A stretch of 64,000 nt of DNA from Paraburkholderia dinghuensis. Lineage in GTDB: Bacteria > Pseudomonadota > Gammaproteobacteria > Burkholderiales > Burkholderiaceae. Where the stretch lies: positions 1 through 64,000 of the forward strand of contig NZ_RQIS01000022.1 of the NCBI RefSeq assembly GCF_003837865.1, read 5' to 3'. The notes below the pieces were generated by a model, which was not told the origin of the DNA, did not search any database, and saw only the letters and a program-made list of their open reading frames with translations. Of the stretch, positions 25,683 to 33,856 are shown piece after piece (the stretch's first letter is position 1; each line of letters starts with the position of its first letter). A program made the translations under genes and the position numbers.

Positions 25683-27002
25683 TCAAGCCGCCTGATGCGG
25701 CATCGATGGACGCGGTTGCGCGCTCTCCTCTACCGCGCTGTCCGCCTCGGCGCGCGATGCTGCCAGCAGCGTGGCAAGCGAGACGGCGAGCTTATCGTTG
25801 TCGAGTGCGTCAAGCAGCGTGCGCGCGTCGATGACGCTCGACTTCGCCTTGAGCTGATACGCGAGTTCCTTTCGATCGATCACGAAGCGGTCGAAGAGTC
25901 TCGCCACCGGAATGGCCGCGGGATTCGCGATCAGCAGGTAGTGCGGTTTCGCCCCGTCATTTTCCAGACGCCCGACGAGCAAGTCCTGCTCCATGCGGTC
26001 GATGAGCCACGTCACGGTCGCAAGGTCGCGCCGTAACGTCTGCGCAAGCTGCTCTGCACTGCGCCCTGGCTGGCCCGCCTCACGCGAGTGGGCAAGCTGC
26101 GCCAGCAGTTCGAGCGCATCGAGCAGGTCACTGCCGGCAAAGCGCGGCCGGTCGAAACGCCCGGTGCGGATCTCCGGCAGGGCTGACGTGATCATCGCGC
26201 CCACGAGCGTGATGAACCAGCTCAGATACACCCAGAGCAGGAACATCGGCGCGGCCGCAAACGCGCCGTAGACAGCGGTGTAGCTCGGTATGCGCCGCAC
26301 GTAAAAACCGAAGCCGCGCTTCGCGCATTCGAACGCGACGGCCGCCGCGATGCCGCCCACCAGCGCGTCGCGCCACGCGACGCGACAGTTCGGCATGTAG
26401 ACGTAGAGCATCGTGAACGCAAGCGCCGTGAGCGGCAGCGTCGCGACTGCAAGCGCCCAGTCGAACAACCCGGAGACGTGCTGCTCGGTCGCGATGGCGA
26501 GCGAACGCGTGAAGAAGTACGACGAGATCGAGAGACTCACGCCGATGAGGATCGGACCGAGTGTGAGAATCGACCAGTAGACGAGCACGCGCTGCGCGAA
26601 AGGCCGTGACTTGCGCACGCGCCAGATCAGGTTGAACGCCGATTCGACCGTCATCATCGTCATCACCGACGTGACGAACAGCACGATCATGCCCATCGTC
26701 GTCAGGCCCTTGGCCTTCGACGCGAACTGGTTGAGGTACCGGAAGATCTGGCTGTTGATCTGCGCAGGCATCAGGTGATCGGCCAGAAAAGCCTGCAGCG
26801 AATTCTGGAACGACGCGAAGTCGGGAAACGCCGTGAAAAGCGCGAACGCGACCGTCGCAAGCGGCACGAGCGAGAGCAGCGTCGTGAACGTGAGGCTGCC
26901 CGCGACCTGCGGAATGCGATCTTCACGGCTGCGCCGCACGGCGAAGCGCGCGAGCCGCTTCACGATGTCCAGATCAATGCGAATCCTCGACAACACGTCC
27001 AT
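25683..27002 (-). CDS. YihY/BrkB-family inner-membrane protein
   Basis: 439-aa integral membrane protein. About six hydrophobic segments lie between residues 30 and 290, including IPQVAGSLTFTTLLSLVPLA near 32-51 (family signature) and a typical FPDFASFQNSLQAFLADHLMP segment. The C-terminal ~140 residues are soluble, with a winged-helix-like region that begins near residue 295. Once called RNase BN/BrkB, the family's role is unsettled (transport or envelope). The start at 27002 lies only 80 bp from the divergent wrbA start. Confidence 0.88.
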   Translation of the reverse strand: MDVLSRIRIDLDIVKRLARFAVRRSREDRIPQVAGSLTFTTLLSLVPLATVAFALFTAFPDFASFQNSLQAFLADHLMPAQINSQIFRYLNQFASKAKGLTTMGMIVLFVTSVMTMMTVESAFNLIWRVRKSRPFAQRVLVYWSILTLGPILIGVSLSISSYFFTRSLAIATEQHVSGLFDWALAVATLPLTALAFTMLYVYMPNCRVAWRDALVGGIAAAVAFECAKRGFGFYVRRIPSYTAVYGAFAAAPMFLLWVYLSWFITLVGAMITSALPEIRTGRFDRPRFAGSDLLDALELLAQLAHSREAGQPGRSAEQLAQTLRRDLATVTWLIDRMEQDLLVGRLENDGAKPHYLLIANPAAIPVARLFDRFVIDRKELAYQLKAKSSVIDARTLLDALDNDKLAVSLATLLAASRAEADSAVEESAQPRPSMPHQAA

Positions 27003-27053
27003 CTGCCCGCCTTCCCGAAACGATGCGCCGCATGAGCGGGCAACCCAGCCTTA

Positions 27054-27059
27054 TATAAT
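27054..27059 (+). promoter_or_regulatory. Probable -10 box for wrbA
   Basis: A perfect TATAAT lies 22 bp upstream of the wrbA start, inside the AT-rich TTATATAATATC. No convincing -35 box is seen at 17 bp. Confidence 0.45.
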
Positions 27060-27081
27060 ATCGCGACCACCGACGAGGCCT

Positions 27082-27684
27082 ATGAAACCCATCCTTGTGC
27101 TTTATTACAGCCGGCACGGCGCGACGCTCGACCTGGCGCGCGCGATTGCCCAGGGCATCGACAGCATCCCCGGCGCGGAGGCCCGCGTGCGGACCGTCCC
27201 CCCCGTTTCGACGGTCTGCGAAGCCACGCAACCCGATATCCCCGACGATGGTCCGCCCTACGCTGAACTGCGCGACCTCGAGGAATGCGCGGGACTCGCG
27301 CTCGGCTCGCCGACGCGCTTCGGCAACATGGCCGCGCCGCTCAAGTACTTCCTCGACGGCACGACGCCACAGTGGCTCTCCGGCGCGCTCGCGGGCAAGC
27401 CGGCCTGTGTGTTCACATCGACGGGAAGCCTTCACGGCGGCCAGGAGAGCACGCTGCTTTCGATGATGCTGCCGCTCCTGCATCACGGCATGCTGCTCCT
27501 CGGCATTCCTTATACCGAGAGCGCGCTCACGACCACGCAAGGCGGCGGCACGCCCTACGGCGCGTCGCACCACGCGCGCGCCGACGGCCGCGGCCACGGC
27601 CTTTCCGCCGATGAAAAAGCGCTTGCGTTCGCGCTCGGTGCACGGCTGGCGCGCACGGCGACCGCGCTGGGTGAGCAACCGTGA
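27082..27684 (+). CDS. wrbA: WrbA-like NAD(P)H:quinone oxidoreductase
   Basis: 200-aa flavodoxin-like FMN protein reducing quinones by two electrons. The FMN-phosphate loop YYSRHGAT (8-15) and GSPTRFGNMAAPLKYFLD near 76-93 are WrbA signatures, as is FTSTGSLHGGQESTLLSM near 112-129. Start at ATG 27082 follows an AGG-containing leader. The next gene, DUF2069, overlaps by 4 bp (GTGA), so the two are coupled. Confidence 0.92.
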   Translation: MKPILVLYYSRHGATLDLARAIAQGIDSIPGAEARVRTVPPVSTVCEATQPDIPDDGPPYAELRDLEECAGLALGSPTRFGNMAAPLKYFLDGTTPQWLSGALAGKPACVFTSTGSLHGGQESTLLSMMLPLLHHGMLLLGIPYTESALTTTQGGGTPYGASHHARADGRGHGLSADEKALAFALGARLARTATALGEQP

Positions 27685-28172
27685 GCGGGCGCAGAGACGA
27701 ATACGCGCACGACGACGCCCATGCGGCCGACTCGCCGCGCGCAGCCAGCGCACCCCACGCCACGCAATCGACGTACGACGCTGCCGACATGTCCAACGCC
27801 ATTACGCCAAGCCGCCGCGCCGCGCTCGGCGCTTTCGTCACGCTCGCGGCGCTTGCACTTTTTTGCGTCGCCTGGGAATGGCGGCTTGCGCCGCTCCGTC
27901 CGGGTGGCAGCGCGCTCGTGCTAAAGGCGCTGCCGCTCATGATCGCGCTGCCGGGTGTGCTGCGCCGGCGCATCTATACGCTGCAGTGGGCATCGATGCT
28001 GGTGCTGCTCTATCTCGCAGAAGGCATCGTGCGCGGCATGACGGATCCGGCACCGGGCAACCGGCTCGGCTGGGTCGAAGTCGCCCTCGCGCTCGGCTTC
28101 TTCGCGTGCGCACTCGCCTACGTCGCACCGTTCAAGCGCGCAGCACGGCGCCGCAAGCGCGAAGCGGCATGA
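27681..28172 (+). CDS. DUF2069 membrane protein coupled to wrbA
   Basis: Up to 163 aa, starting at a GTG overlapping the wrbA stop. The core after residue ~45 has four hydrophobic segments (about 48-67, 78-94, 101-119 and 131-150), the usual DUF2069 architecture, with a basic tail KRAARRRKREAA. A shorter start at 27789 (M37) would drop a hydrophilic, low-complexity N-terminus and may be the true one. The pairing with wrbA is frequent in beta-proteobacteria; a membrane partner for quinone metabolism is an inference. Confidence 0.8.
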   Translation: MSGRRDEYAHDDAHAADSPRAASAPHATQSTYDAADMSNAITPSRRAALGAFVTLAALALFCVAWEWRLAPLRPGGSALVLKALPLMIALPGVLRRRIYTLQWASMLVLLYLAEGIVRGMTDPAPGNRLGWVEVALALGFFACALAYVAPFKRAARRRKREAA

Positions 28173-28392
28173 ATGTGAACGGGTGTCAGCTGCACGGCCG
28201 CCGCGCCAACCGGCGAGGCGGCGCACCTATCGCACAGGTCGCACCGCCGGCACCGCCCGAACGCCGTCCCGCCACGGCAGCGGCCTGAGAGCGAGCGCAC
28301 ATAGGTCACGTCAGCCGTGTCAAACTGAAACATCTGCCCAAAGTTATGAGCGACGCTCGCGTTTCCCCGCCCCCGCCCGCAGCCCCGACATC

Positions 28393-29811
28393 ATGACCAA
28401 CACCGCCTTTCTCGAAGCCTGCGCCGCCGCGATCGGCGCGCAGCACGTCCTGACCGACGCCGACGATGCGGCACCCTACCTCGGCGACTGGCGCCGCCGC
28501 TATCAAGGCGCAGCGCGCGCCGTGCTGTGCCCGGCCGACACCGCTGAAGTCGCGGCCATCGTGAAGCTCGCTCGCGAGCATCGCGTCGCGCTGGTGCCGC
28601 AAGGCGGCAATACCGGCCTCGCGGGCGGCGCGACACCCGACGCGTCCGGCCAGCAAGCCGTGCTGAGCCTGCGGCGCCTGAACCGCGTGCGCGAGATCGA
28701 TCCCCACAACAACACCATTACCGCGGAAGCCGGCGTGATACTCGCCGACGTCCAGACGCGTGCGCTCGAAGCCGGGCGTCTGTTCCCGCTATCGCTCGCG
28801 TCGGAGGGCAGTTGCACGATCGGCGGCAACCTCTCGACGAACGCCGGCGGCACGGGCGTACTGCGTTACGGCAACACGCGCGAGCTGTGCCTCGGACTCG
28901 AAGTCGTCACGCCGGAGGGCGAGATCTGGGACGGGCTGCGCGGCCTGCGCAAGGACAACACCGGCTACGATCTGCGCGACCTGTTCATCGGCGCCGAAGG
29001 GACGCTCGGCGTCATTACTGCCGCAGTGATGAAGCTGCACCCGCAACCGGCCGCGCGCGTCACCGCGCTCGCAGGACTCGGCTCTGCCTACGCCGCGCTC
29101 GATTTCCTCGCGCTCGCGCAGCGCCACGCCGGGCCGCTCCTGACCGGCTTCGAGCTGATGTCGGACTTCTGCATGCAGCTCGTCGGGCGCCATTTCCCAC
29201 AGATGCGCTACCCGTTCCAGACGCGGCACGCGCAGGTCGTGCTGCTCGAACTCTCCGACAACGAGAGCGAGGAACACGCGCGCACGCTCTTCGAACGCCT
29301 GATGCAAACCGCGCTCGAAGAGGGCCTCGTGGAAGACGCCGTAGTCGCCGAAAGCCTCGCGCAATCGCAGGCGTTCTGGGACCTGCGCGAACACATCTCG
29401 CTCGCCCAGTCGCAGGAAGGCCTGAACGTGAAGCACGACGTCGGCGTGCCGATCTCGCGTATCGGCCAGTTCATCGAAGAGACGGACGCCGAAATCGCGC
29501 GCGAGGTGCCAGGTGCGCGCATGGTGACGTTCGGCCACCTCGGCGACGGCAACCTGCACTACAACGTGCAGGCGCCCGTTGGCGGCGATCCGAAGCGTTT
29601 CCTCGCGGAAAACGAGAAAACCTTGAACCGCATCGTCTACGACAGCGTGCAACGCCATCGCGGCACGATCAGCGCGGAACATGGTCTCGGGCAGTTGAAA
29701 GTCGACGAAGCAGCGCACTACAAGAGCGCAGTGGAGCTGAAATTGATGCGTGCGATCAAGGCGGCACTCGATCCCTTGAACCTCATGAATCCGGGCAAGG
29801 TGCTGCGCTGA
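28393..29811 (+). CDS. GlcD-like FAD-binding oxidoreductase (D-2-hydroxyacid dehydrogenase type)
   Basis: 472-aa flavoprotein of the vanillyl-alcohol-oxidase fold. The PP-loop QGGNTGLAGGATPD near 76-89 and SLASEGSCTIGGNLSTNAGG near 136-155 bind FAD. The C-terminal cap carries the metal/active-site motifs GHLGDGNLHYN and EHGLGQLK. Close relatives are D-2-hydroxyglutarate and D-lactate dehydrogenases; the substrate cannot be fixed by sequence alone. The 220-bp upstream gap holds nothing recognisable. Confidence 0.88.
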   Translation: MTNTAFLEACAAAIGAQHVLTDADDAAPYLGDWRRRYQGAARAVLCPADTAEVAAIVKLAREHRVALVPQGGNTGLAGGATPDASGQQAVLSLRRLNRVREIDPHNNTITAEAGVILADVQTRALEAGRLFPLSLASEGSCTIGGNLSTNAGGTGVLRYGNTRELCLGLEVVTPEGEIWDGLRGLRKDNTGYDLRDLFIGAEGTLGVITAAVMKLHPQPAARVTALAGLGSAYAALDFLALAQRHAGPLLTGFELMSDFCMQLVGRHFPQMRYPFQTRHAQVVLLELSDNESEEHARTLFERLMQTALEEGLVEDAVVAESLAQSQAFWDLREHISLAQSQEGLNVKHDVGVPISRIGQFIEETDAEIAREVPGARMVTFGHLGDGNLHYNVQAPVGGDPKRFLAENEKTLNRIVYDSVQRHRGTISAEHGLGQLKVDEAAHYKSAVELKLMRAIKAALDPLNLMNPGKVLR

Positions 29812-29848
29812 TTGCGCGCGCGGGAGGAATCAATCTGGAGACGACATC

Positions 29849-30655
29849 GTGAAAATCCGCGTGCTGTCTGACCTGCATCTGGAGAACGACGAGCCCGACA
29901 CGATCCCGCATGCGCAGGCCGATCTCGTCGTGCTCGCGGGGGACATCCACAACCACGCGCTCGGCTTGCGCTGGGCGGCTGAAACATTCGATCCGCAGGT
30001 GCCGGTCGTCTACGTGCCGGGCAACCACGAGTACTACGACGGCGAGTTCGGTGCACTGGAAACGGCGATGCGCGACGCCGCATCCACCGTCGACCATGTC
30101 CACTTCCTGAATAACGCGGCGCTCGTCGATCCGGCGGGCGGCTGGCGCGTGCTCGGCACGACGCTGTGGACGGACTTCGCGCTCTTCGGCGCCGACGACG
30201 CGGCGCGCGCGGAGGCGATTGCCGCCGCGAAGCGCGTGATGCTCGACTTTCGCGGATTGATCCAGGTATCGTGGCCGGACCGCCCCGACGCACTGGCGCA
30301 CGACTTCACGCCGCAGGACTCGCTCGCACTGCACGCGCACGCGCTCGCGTGGCTGAAAGAGGAGCTTGCGAAACCGTTCGCGGGCAAGACGATTGTCGTC
30401 TCGCATCACGCGCCTCACCGGCAGAGCCTTGCTCCGCGCTACGCGGATGATCTGGTCTCGGGCGGCTTCGTGAGCGACCTCGATGCGCTGGTGCGAGCGC
30501 CGGTTGCGCTATGGGTGCACGGACACACACACTCGTGCTTCGACTACGCGGTCAACGGCACGCGCGTCGTGTGCAATCCGCGCGGCTATCGCGATCGGCG
30601 CACCGGGCAGCCGGAGAACCCCACGTTCGCGTGGGACAAGGTCGTGGAGATCTGA
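29849..30655 (+). CDS. Calcineurin-like metallophosphoesterase
   Basis: 268-aa cytosolic protein with the full metallophosphoesterase motif set: SDLHLE (7-12), AGDIHN (31-36), GNHEYYD (57-63), SHHAPH (about 188-193) and HGHTHSCFDY (about 226-235), supplying two metal sites. The substrate could be a phosphodiester or phosphoprotein. A 37-bp gap follows the FAD enzyme, so they may share a transcript. An 8-bp inverted repeat (30654-30661/30679-30686) overlaps the stop codon but lacks a T-run. Confidence 0.88.
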   Translation: MKIRVLSDLHLENDEPDTIPHAQADLVVLAGDIHNHALGLRWAAETFDPQVPVVYVPGNHEYYDGEFGALETAMRDAASTVDHVHFLNNAALVDPAGGWRVLGTTLWTDFALFGADDAARAEAIAAAKRVMLDFRGLIQVSWPDRPDALAHDFTPQDSLALHAHALAWLKEELAKPFAGKTIVVSHHAPHRQSLAPRYADDLVSGGFVSDLDALVRAPVALWVHGHTHSCFDYAVNGTRVVCNPRGYRDRRTGQPENPTFAWDKVVEI

Positions 30656-30812
30656 CGGGTGTCGACACAGCGAGTCGCCACCCGTCGGACAGGAACCCGC
30701 CGGGCCACACTCGCTGAAAGAAAGAAGAATGTTGGAGCGTGTCAGGGTGACAGCTTTAGACACCGTTCTGCCCGTCGTCACCACGACGCAACGCGCCGAG
30801 CCAGCGGCACGT

Positions 30813-30974
30813 TCAGCGCAAGCCTCGCGACCGTGCCGGTGCATCGTCTGCACGCCGTGAACGCAGCGACACGGGCTGAAGCCGCGAGCGGCGCATGTTC
30901 AGAAGATCGCGTGACGCGGCGATGCCGATCAGGCCCACCATCACGGCGATGCCGATCATCAGATGCGTATCCAT
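30813..30974 (-). CDS. Possible 53-aa single-pass membrane protein
   Basis: A short frame starts at ATG 30974, with GGAG five bases upstream. It encodes MDTHLMIGIAVMVGLIGIAA, a hydrophobic helix at residues 5-20, followed by a strongly basic tail (MRRSRLQP, SLRSRR, ARSRGLR). The hydrophobic-then-positive layout is that of a small inner-membrane protein with the tail in the cytoplasm. It occupies the 498-bp gap 30656-31153 between the metallophosphoesterase and LysR genes, which otherwise shows no gene. It is not a recognised family, and overlapping frames in this GC-rich stretch are also open, so it may be spurious. Confidence 0.45.
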   Translation of the reverse strand: MDTHLMIGIAVMVGLIGIAASRDLLNMRRSRLQPVSLRSRRADDAPARSRGLR

Positions 30975-31153
30975 GGAAACTCCGGGTCTGGCGAGAGTTG
31001 AACGTTGGCGGCAAAGAGTCCCGCTACGTTAGCAAAGCGCCGGAAGCCCGGGCGTAAGGAAGTGTTGCGATACGCGTCGCCTGTAACGGCCTGTCACAAG
31101 TCCAGTAGCCCGCGACGTAGCCCGAGCCACCGGCACGCACGCTGGCGCTGGGT

Positions 31154-32092
31154 TCAGGTACGCGCGAACTTGCGCAGTTCGGTCTGATCGTTCGCGAGCG
31201 TGACCGGCAGTCTCTCGCGCAGCAGTTCCACCCAGGTACGGATCTTCGCGTCGAGATACTGGCGCGACGGGTACATCGCGTACACATTCATCTCCTGCGA
31301 TTTGTATTCGGGCAGGATCCAGACGAGTTCGCCGCTGCGCAGCCCGCCGATGGCCGAATAGATTGGCAAGAGGCCGACACCCATGCCCTCGCGCACCGCC
31401 ACCGCCATTGCCTCGGCGACGTTCACCTGGAACGTCGCAGCGCCGAGGTTGATGGTTTCTTCGCCGCCGGGGCCGGTGAACTTCCATTGCGCAGTCGGGA
31501 AAACCGGCGTTACGAGTTGCAGGCAGGTGTGATTGGCGAGATCACTGGGTGTCTTTGGCACACCGCGGCGCTCCAGATACGCAGGCGCCGCACACGCGAT
31601 ACTGAACGCGCTCGCGATGCGCTGCGAGACGAACCCTGAATCGGGCAGGTCGGTGGCAAGAACAAGCGCCACGTCGTAGCCCTCGTCGAGCAGATCCGGC
31701 ATGCGCTGCGCGAGCGTCAGTTCCACGCTCACATCCGGGTAGGCCTCCTGGTACGCGCCCACCGCCGGGACGACATAGTGCTGGCCGAAGCTCGTCATCG
31801 CGTGGATCTTCAGCTTGCCCGCGGGCTGCGCCTGCGCGTGGCCCGCCTCCGCTTCCGCCTCGTCGACATACGCGAGAATCTGCTCGCAGCGCTGCAGGTA
31901 GCGCTCCCCCGCCTCCGTGAGCGCGATCCGGCGTGTCGTGCGGTTCAAAAGACGCGTACGCAGATGCGCCTCCAGATCCGACACCGCGCGCGAAGCATAT
32001 GCAGTCGTCGTATTCAGGTGTTGCGCGGCGCCCGTGAAGCTGCCCGCCTCGACCACCCGAACGAATACCCGCATGTTTTGGAGCGTGTCCAT
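31154..32092 (-). CDS. LysR-type regulator, divergent from the efflux operon
   Basis: 312-aa regulator: winged HTH at about 1-60 (MRVFVRVVEAGSFTGAAQHL, then TTTAYASRAVSDLEAHL) and a periplasmic-binding-like effector domain at about 90-300. The start at 32092 is preferred over 32098 because AAGGA has correct spacing only to the second ATG. It is divergent from the NodT/FUSC/HlyD operon with 155 bp between starts, the same arrangement as aaeR with aaeXAB, so it probably activates that operon in response to an aromatic acid. A perfect inverted repeat lies in the gap. Confidence 0.92.
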   Translation of the reverse strand: MDTLQNMRVFVRVVEAGSFTGAAQHLNTTTAYASRAVSDLEAHLRTRLLNRTTRRIALTEAGERYLQRCEQILAYVDEAEAEAGHAQAQPAGKLKIHAMTSFGQHYVVPAVGAYQEAYPDVSVELTLAQRMPDLLDEGYDVALVLATDLPDSGFVSQRIASAFSIACAAPAYLERRGVPKTPSDLANHTCLQLVTPVFPTAQWKFTGPGGEETINLGAATFQVNVAEAMAVAVREGMGVGLLPIYSAIGGLRSGELVWILPEYKSQEMNVYAMYPSRQYLDAKIRTWVELLRERLPVTLANDQTELRKFART

Positions 32093-32156
32093 ACCCATCC
32101 TTTTTTGACAGATGGATTGTTACATATTTTGCAAGGTCAATTGTCTCAGTTGTGGC

Positions 32157-32175
32157 AAGAATGCCTTGCATTCTT
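32157..32175. promoter_or_regulatory. Perfect inverted repeat, candidate LysR operator
   Basis: AAGAATGC (32157-32164), CTT, GCATTCTT (32168-32175): 8-bp arms with a 3-bp centre. The centre lies about 50 bp upstream of the presumed transcription start of the efflux operon (from the TATAAT at 32204), a usual position for an activating LysR site, and 75 bp from the LysR start codon. Confidence 0.5.
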
Positions 32176-32203
32176 ACCGGTTATTCGGGAATAGATCAAA
32201 AAA

Positions 32204-32209
32204 TATAAT
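32204..32209 (+). promoter_or_regulatory. Probable -10 box of the efflux operon
   Basis: A consensus TATAAT, 38 bp upstream of the GTG start of the outer-membrane-factor gene. The hexamer 17 bp upstream is TTATTC, a weak -35 box, as expected for an activator-dependent promoter. Confidence 0.5.
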
Positions 32210-32247
32210 GGCGCTCATTGTTCTATAGTCAAGACAGGGAGTAAATT

Positions 32248-33846
32248 GTGCGCCCTTCGATACCGCAAGGACTCGCAGCATCCGGAGTTCTTACGTTCTC
32301 GTTGATAATCGCAGGTTGCGCCAGCACTGGGGGCATCGCACCGCAAGCGACGCGGACCGATGCGTCGCAGCTCGACGCCGGATCGGCCATCCGCGCGGCC
32401 AACGCCGACGCCCAGTGGCCCGTCAGCGACTGGTGGCGAAGCTACAACGACCCGCAGCTCAACGCCTGGATCGACGCATCGGTGGCCGGTAACCCGTCGC
32501 TCGCGGCCGCACAGGCGCGCGTGCGCGAGGCGCGCTCGATGGCGGGCGTCGCCGCAGCGGGCCTCCTGCCGCAGATCAACGGCAACATGTCGATCCAGCG
32601 CCAGCAATGGGCCGATAACGTCTTCTACGGCCCCGGTCCGCTCGCCGGCACGAATACCTGGAACAACACCGCGACGCTCGGCCTCTCCTACCACCTCGAT
32701 CTGTGGGGTCAGGGCAAAAACAGCGCCGAGCGCGCGCTCGACCTCGCCCACGCAAGCGCCGCCGACGCGCGTGCGGCCCAGCTCGAACTCGAAGTCAACG
32801 TGACGCGCGCGTACATCGGACTCTCGATGAACTACGCGTTACTCGATATCGCGCAGCAAACACTTCGCGAACAACAGAACATCCTCGCGCTCGCGCAAAG
32901 GCGCCTTGCAGGCGGCATCGGCACACAGCTCGAAGTCAGTCAGGCGCAAACACCGCTGCCCGAATACGAACGCCAGGTCGACGCGCTCGAAGAAGCGATT
33001 GCGCTCGGCAAGAACCAGCTTGCCGCGCTCGCGGGCAAGGGCCCCGGCGCGGGCGAGTCGATCGCGCGCCCGGCGCTCTCGCTCGCGAGCCCGGCGGGCC
33101 TGCCCTCGGCGTTGCCTGCGGAGCTGATCGGCCATCGCCCCGACATCGTCGCGGCGCGCTGGGTCGTGGCCGCGCAGGCGCGCGGCATCGACGTCGCGAA
33201 AGCCGAGTTCTATCCGAACGTGAACCTGCTCGTCTCGATGGGCGGCTACGCCGCAGCGGGCCCGCTGTTCCAGTTCCTCAAGTCGATGAGCGGCAGCTAC
33301 ACCGCCGGCCCTGCATTCTCGCTGCCGATCTTCGACGGCGGGCGCCTGCGCGCGCAACTCGGCGCGCAGTCGGCGGCCTACGATATCGCCGTCGATCAGT
33401 ACAACCAGACCATCGTCACCGCGCTCAAGGAAATCGCCGACCAGGTCGTGCGCATGCGCTCGCTCGCGACCCAGGATGACGACGCGCATCGTTCGGTCGC
33501 GGCTGCACAGCGCAACTTCGATCTCGCGAAGGAAGGCTTCCGACGCGGTCTCACCGACTATGTGAATGTGCTGATCGCGCAGACGCAGTTGCTGCGCGCG
33601 CAGGAAGGTCTCGCGCGCATCGGCGCTGAGCGCCTCGCCGCGCATGCCACGCTGGTGGCGGCGCTGGGCGGCGGCGCGATCGATCCGGCCCAGGGCCCTG
33701 AAGCGCTCGGACCAGCCGACGCCGACCAACTGCCCGCACACGGCAAGAAGACTCGCGACGTGCCGCTCGCGCCCGCGGCACTGCTCGCGCCGAGGCTCCC
33801 CGATGCCGATGCGCCGGCCAGTCGCCCGGTCCAGCGCGACGAGTAA
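32248..33846 (+). CDS. NodT-family outer-membrane factor lipoprotein (TolC-like)
   Basis: 532-aa outer-membrane channel of a tripartite efflux system. An N-terminal signal ends at lipobox IAGC (Cys24). Two OEP repeats follow (about 60-265 and 275-465), each mostly helical hairpin, with WWRSYNDPQLNAWIDASVAGN and ELIGHRPDIVAARW as typical NodT features. The C-terminal ~60 residues are proline- and alanine-rich. The start is GTG at 32248, with CAGGGAG nine bases upstream. First gene of the operon; the FUSC transporter starts 10 bp after its stop. Confidence 0.92.
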   Translation: MRPSIPQGLAASGVLTFSLIIAGCASTGGIAPQATRTDASQLDAGSAIRAANADAQWPVSDWWRSYNDPQLNAWIDASVAGNPSLAAAQARVREARSMAGVAAAGLLPQINGNMSIQRQQWADNVFYGPGPLAGTNTWNNTATLGLSYHLDLWGQGKNSAERALDLAHASAADARAAQLELEVNVTRAYIGLSMNYALLDIAQQTLREQQNILALAQRRLAGGIGTQLEVSQAQTPLPEYERQVDALEEAIALGKNQLAALAGKGPGAGESIARPALSLASPAGLPSALPAELIGHRPDIVAARWVVAAQARGIDVAKAEFYPNVNLLVSMGGYAAAGPLFQFLKSMSGSYTAGPAFSLPIFDGGRLRAQLGAQSAAYDIAVDQYNQTIVTALKEIADQVVRMRSLATQDDDAHRSVAAAQRNFDLAKEGFRRGLTDYVNVLIAQTQLLRAQEGLARIGAERLAAHATLVAALGGGAIDPAQGPEALGPADADQLPAHGKKTRDVPLAPAALLAPRLPDADAPASRPVQRDE

Positions 33847-33856
33847 GGCCACGCGC

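Noticed and set aside
30778..31014. 78-codon minus-strand frame overlapping the small membrane-protein candidate
   Set aside because: Arginine-rich low-complexity translation and no good start; the other frame (30974-30813) has a clean hydrophobic helix and a better ribosome-binding site.
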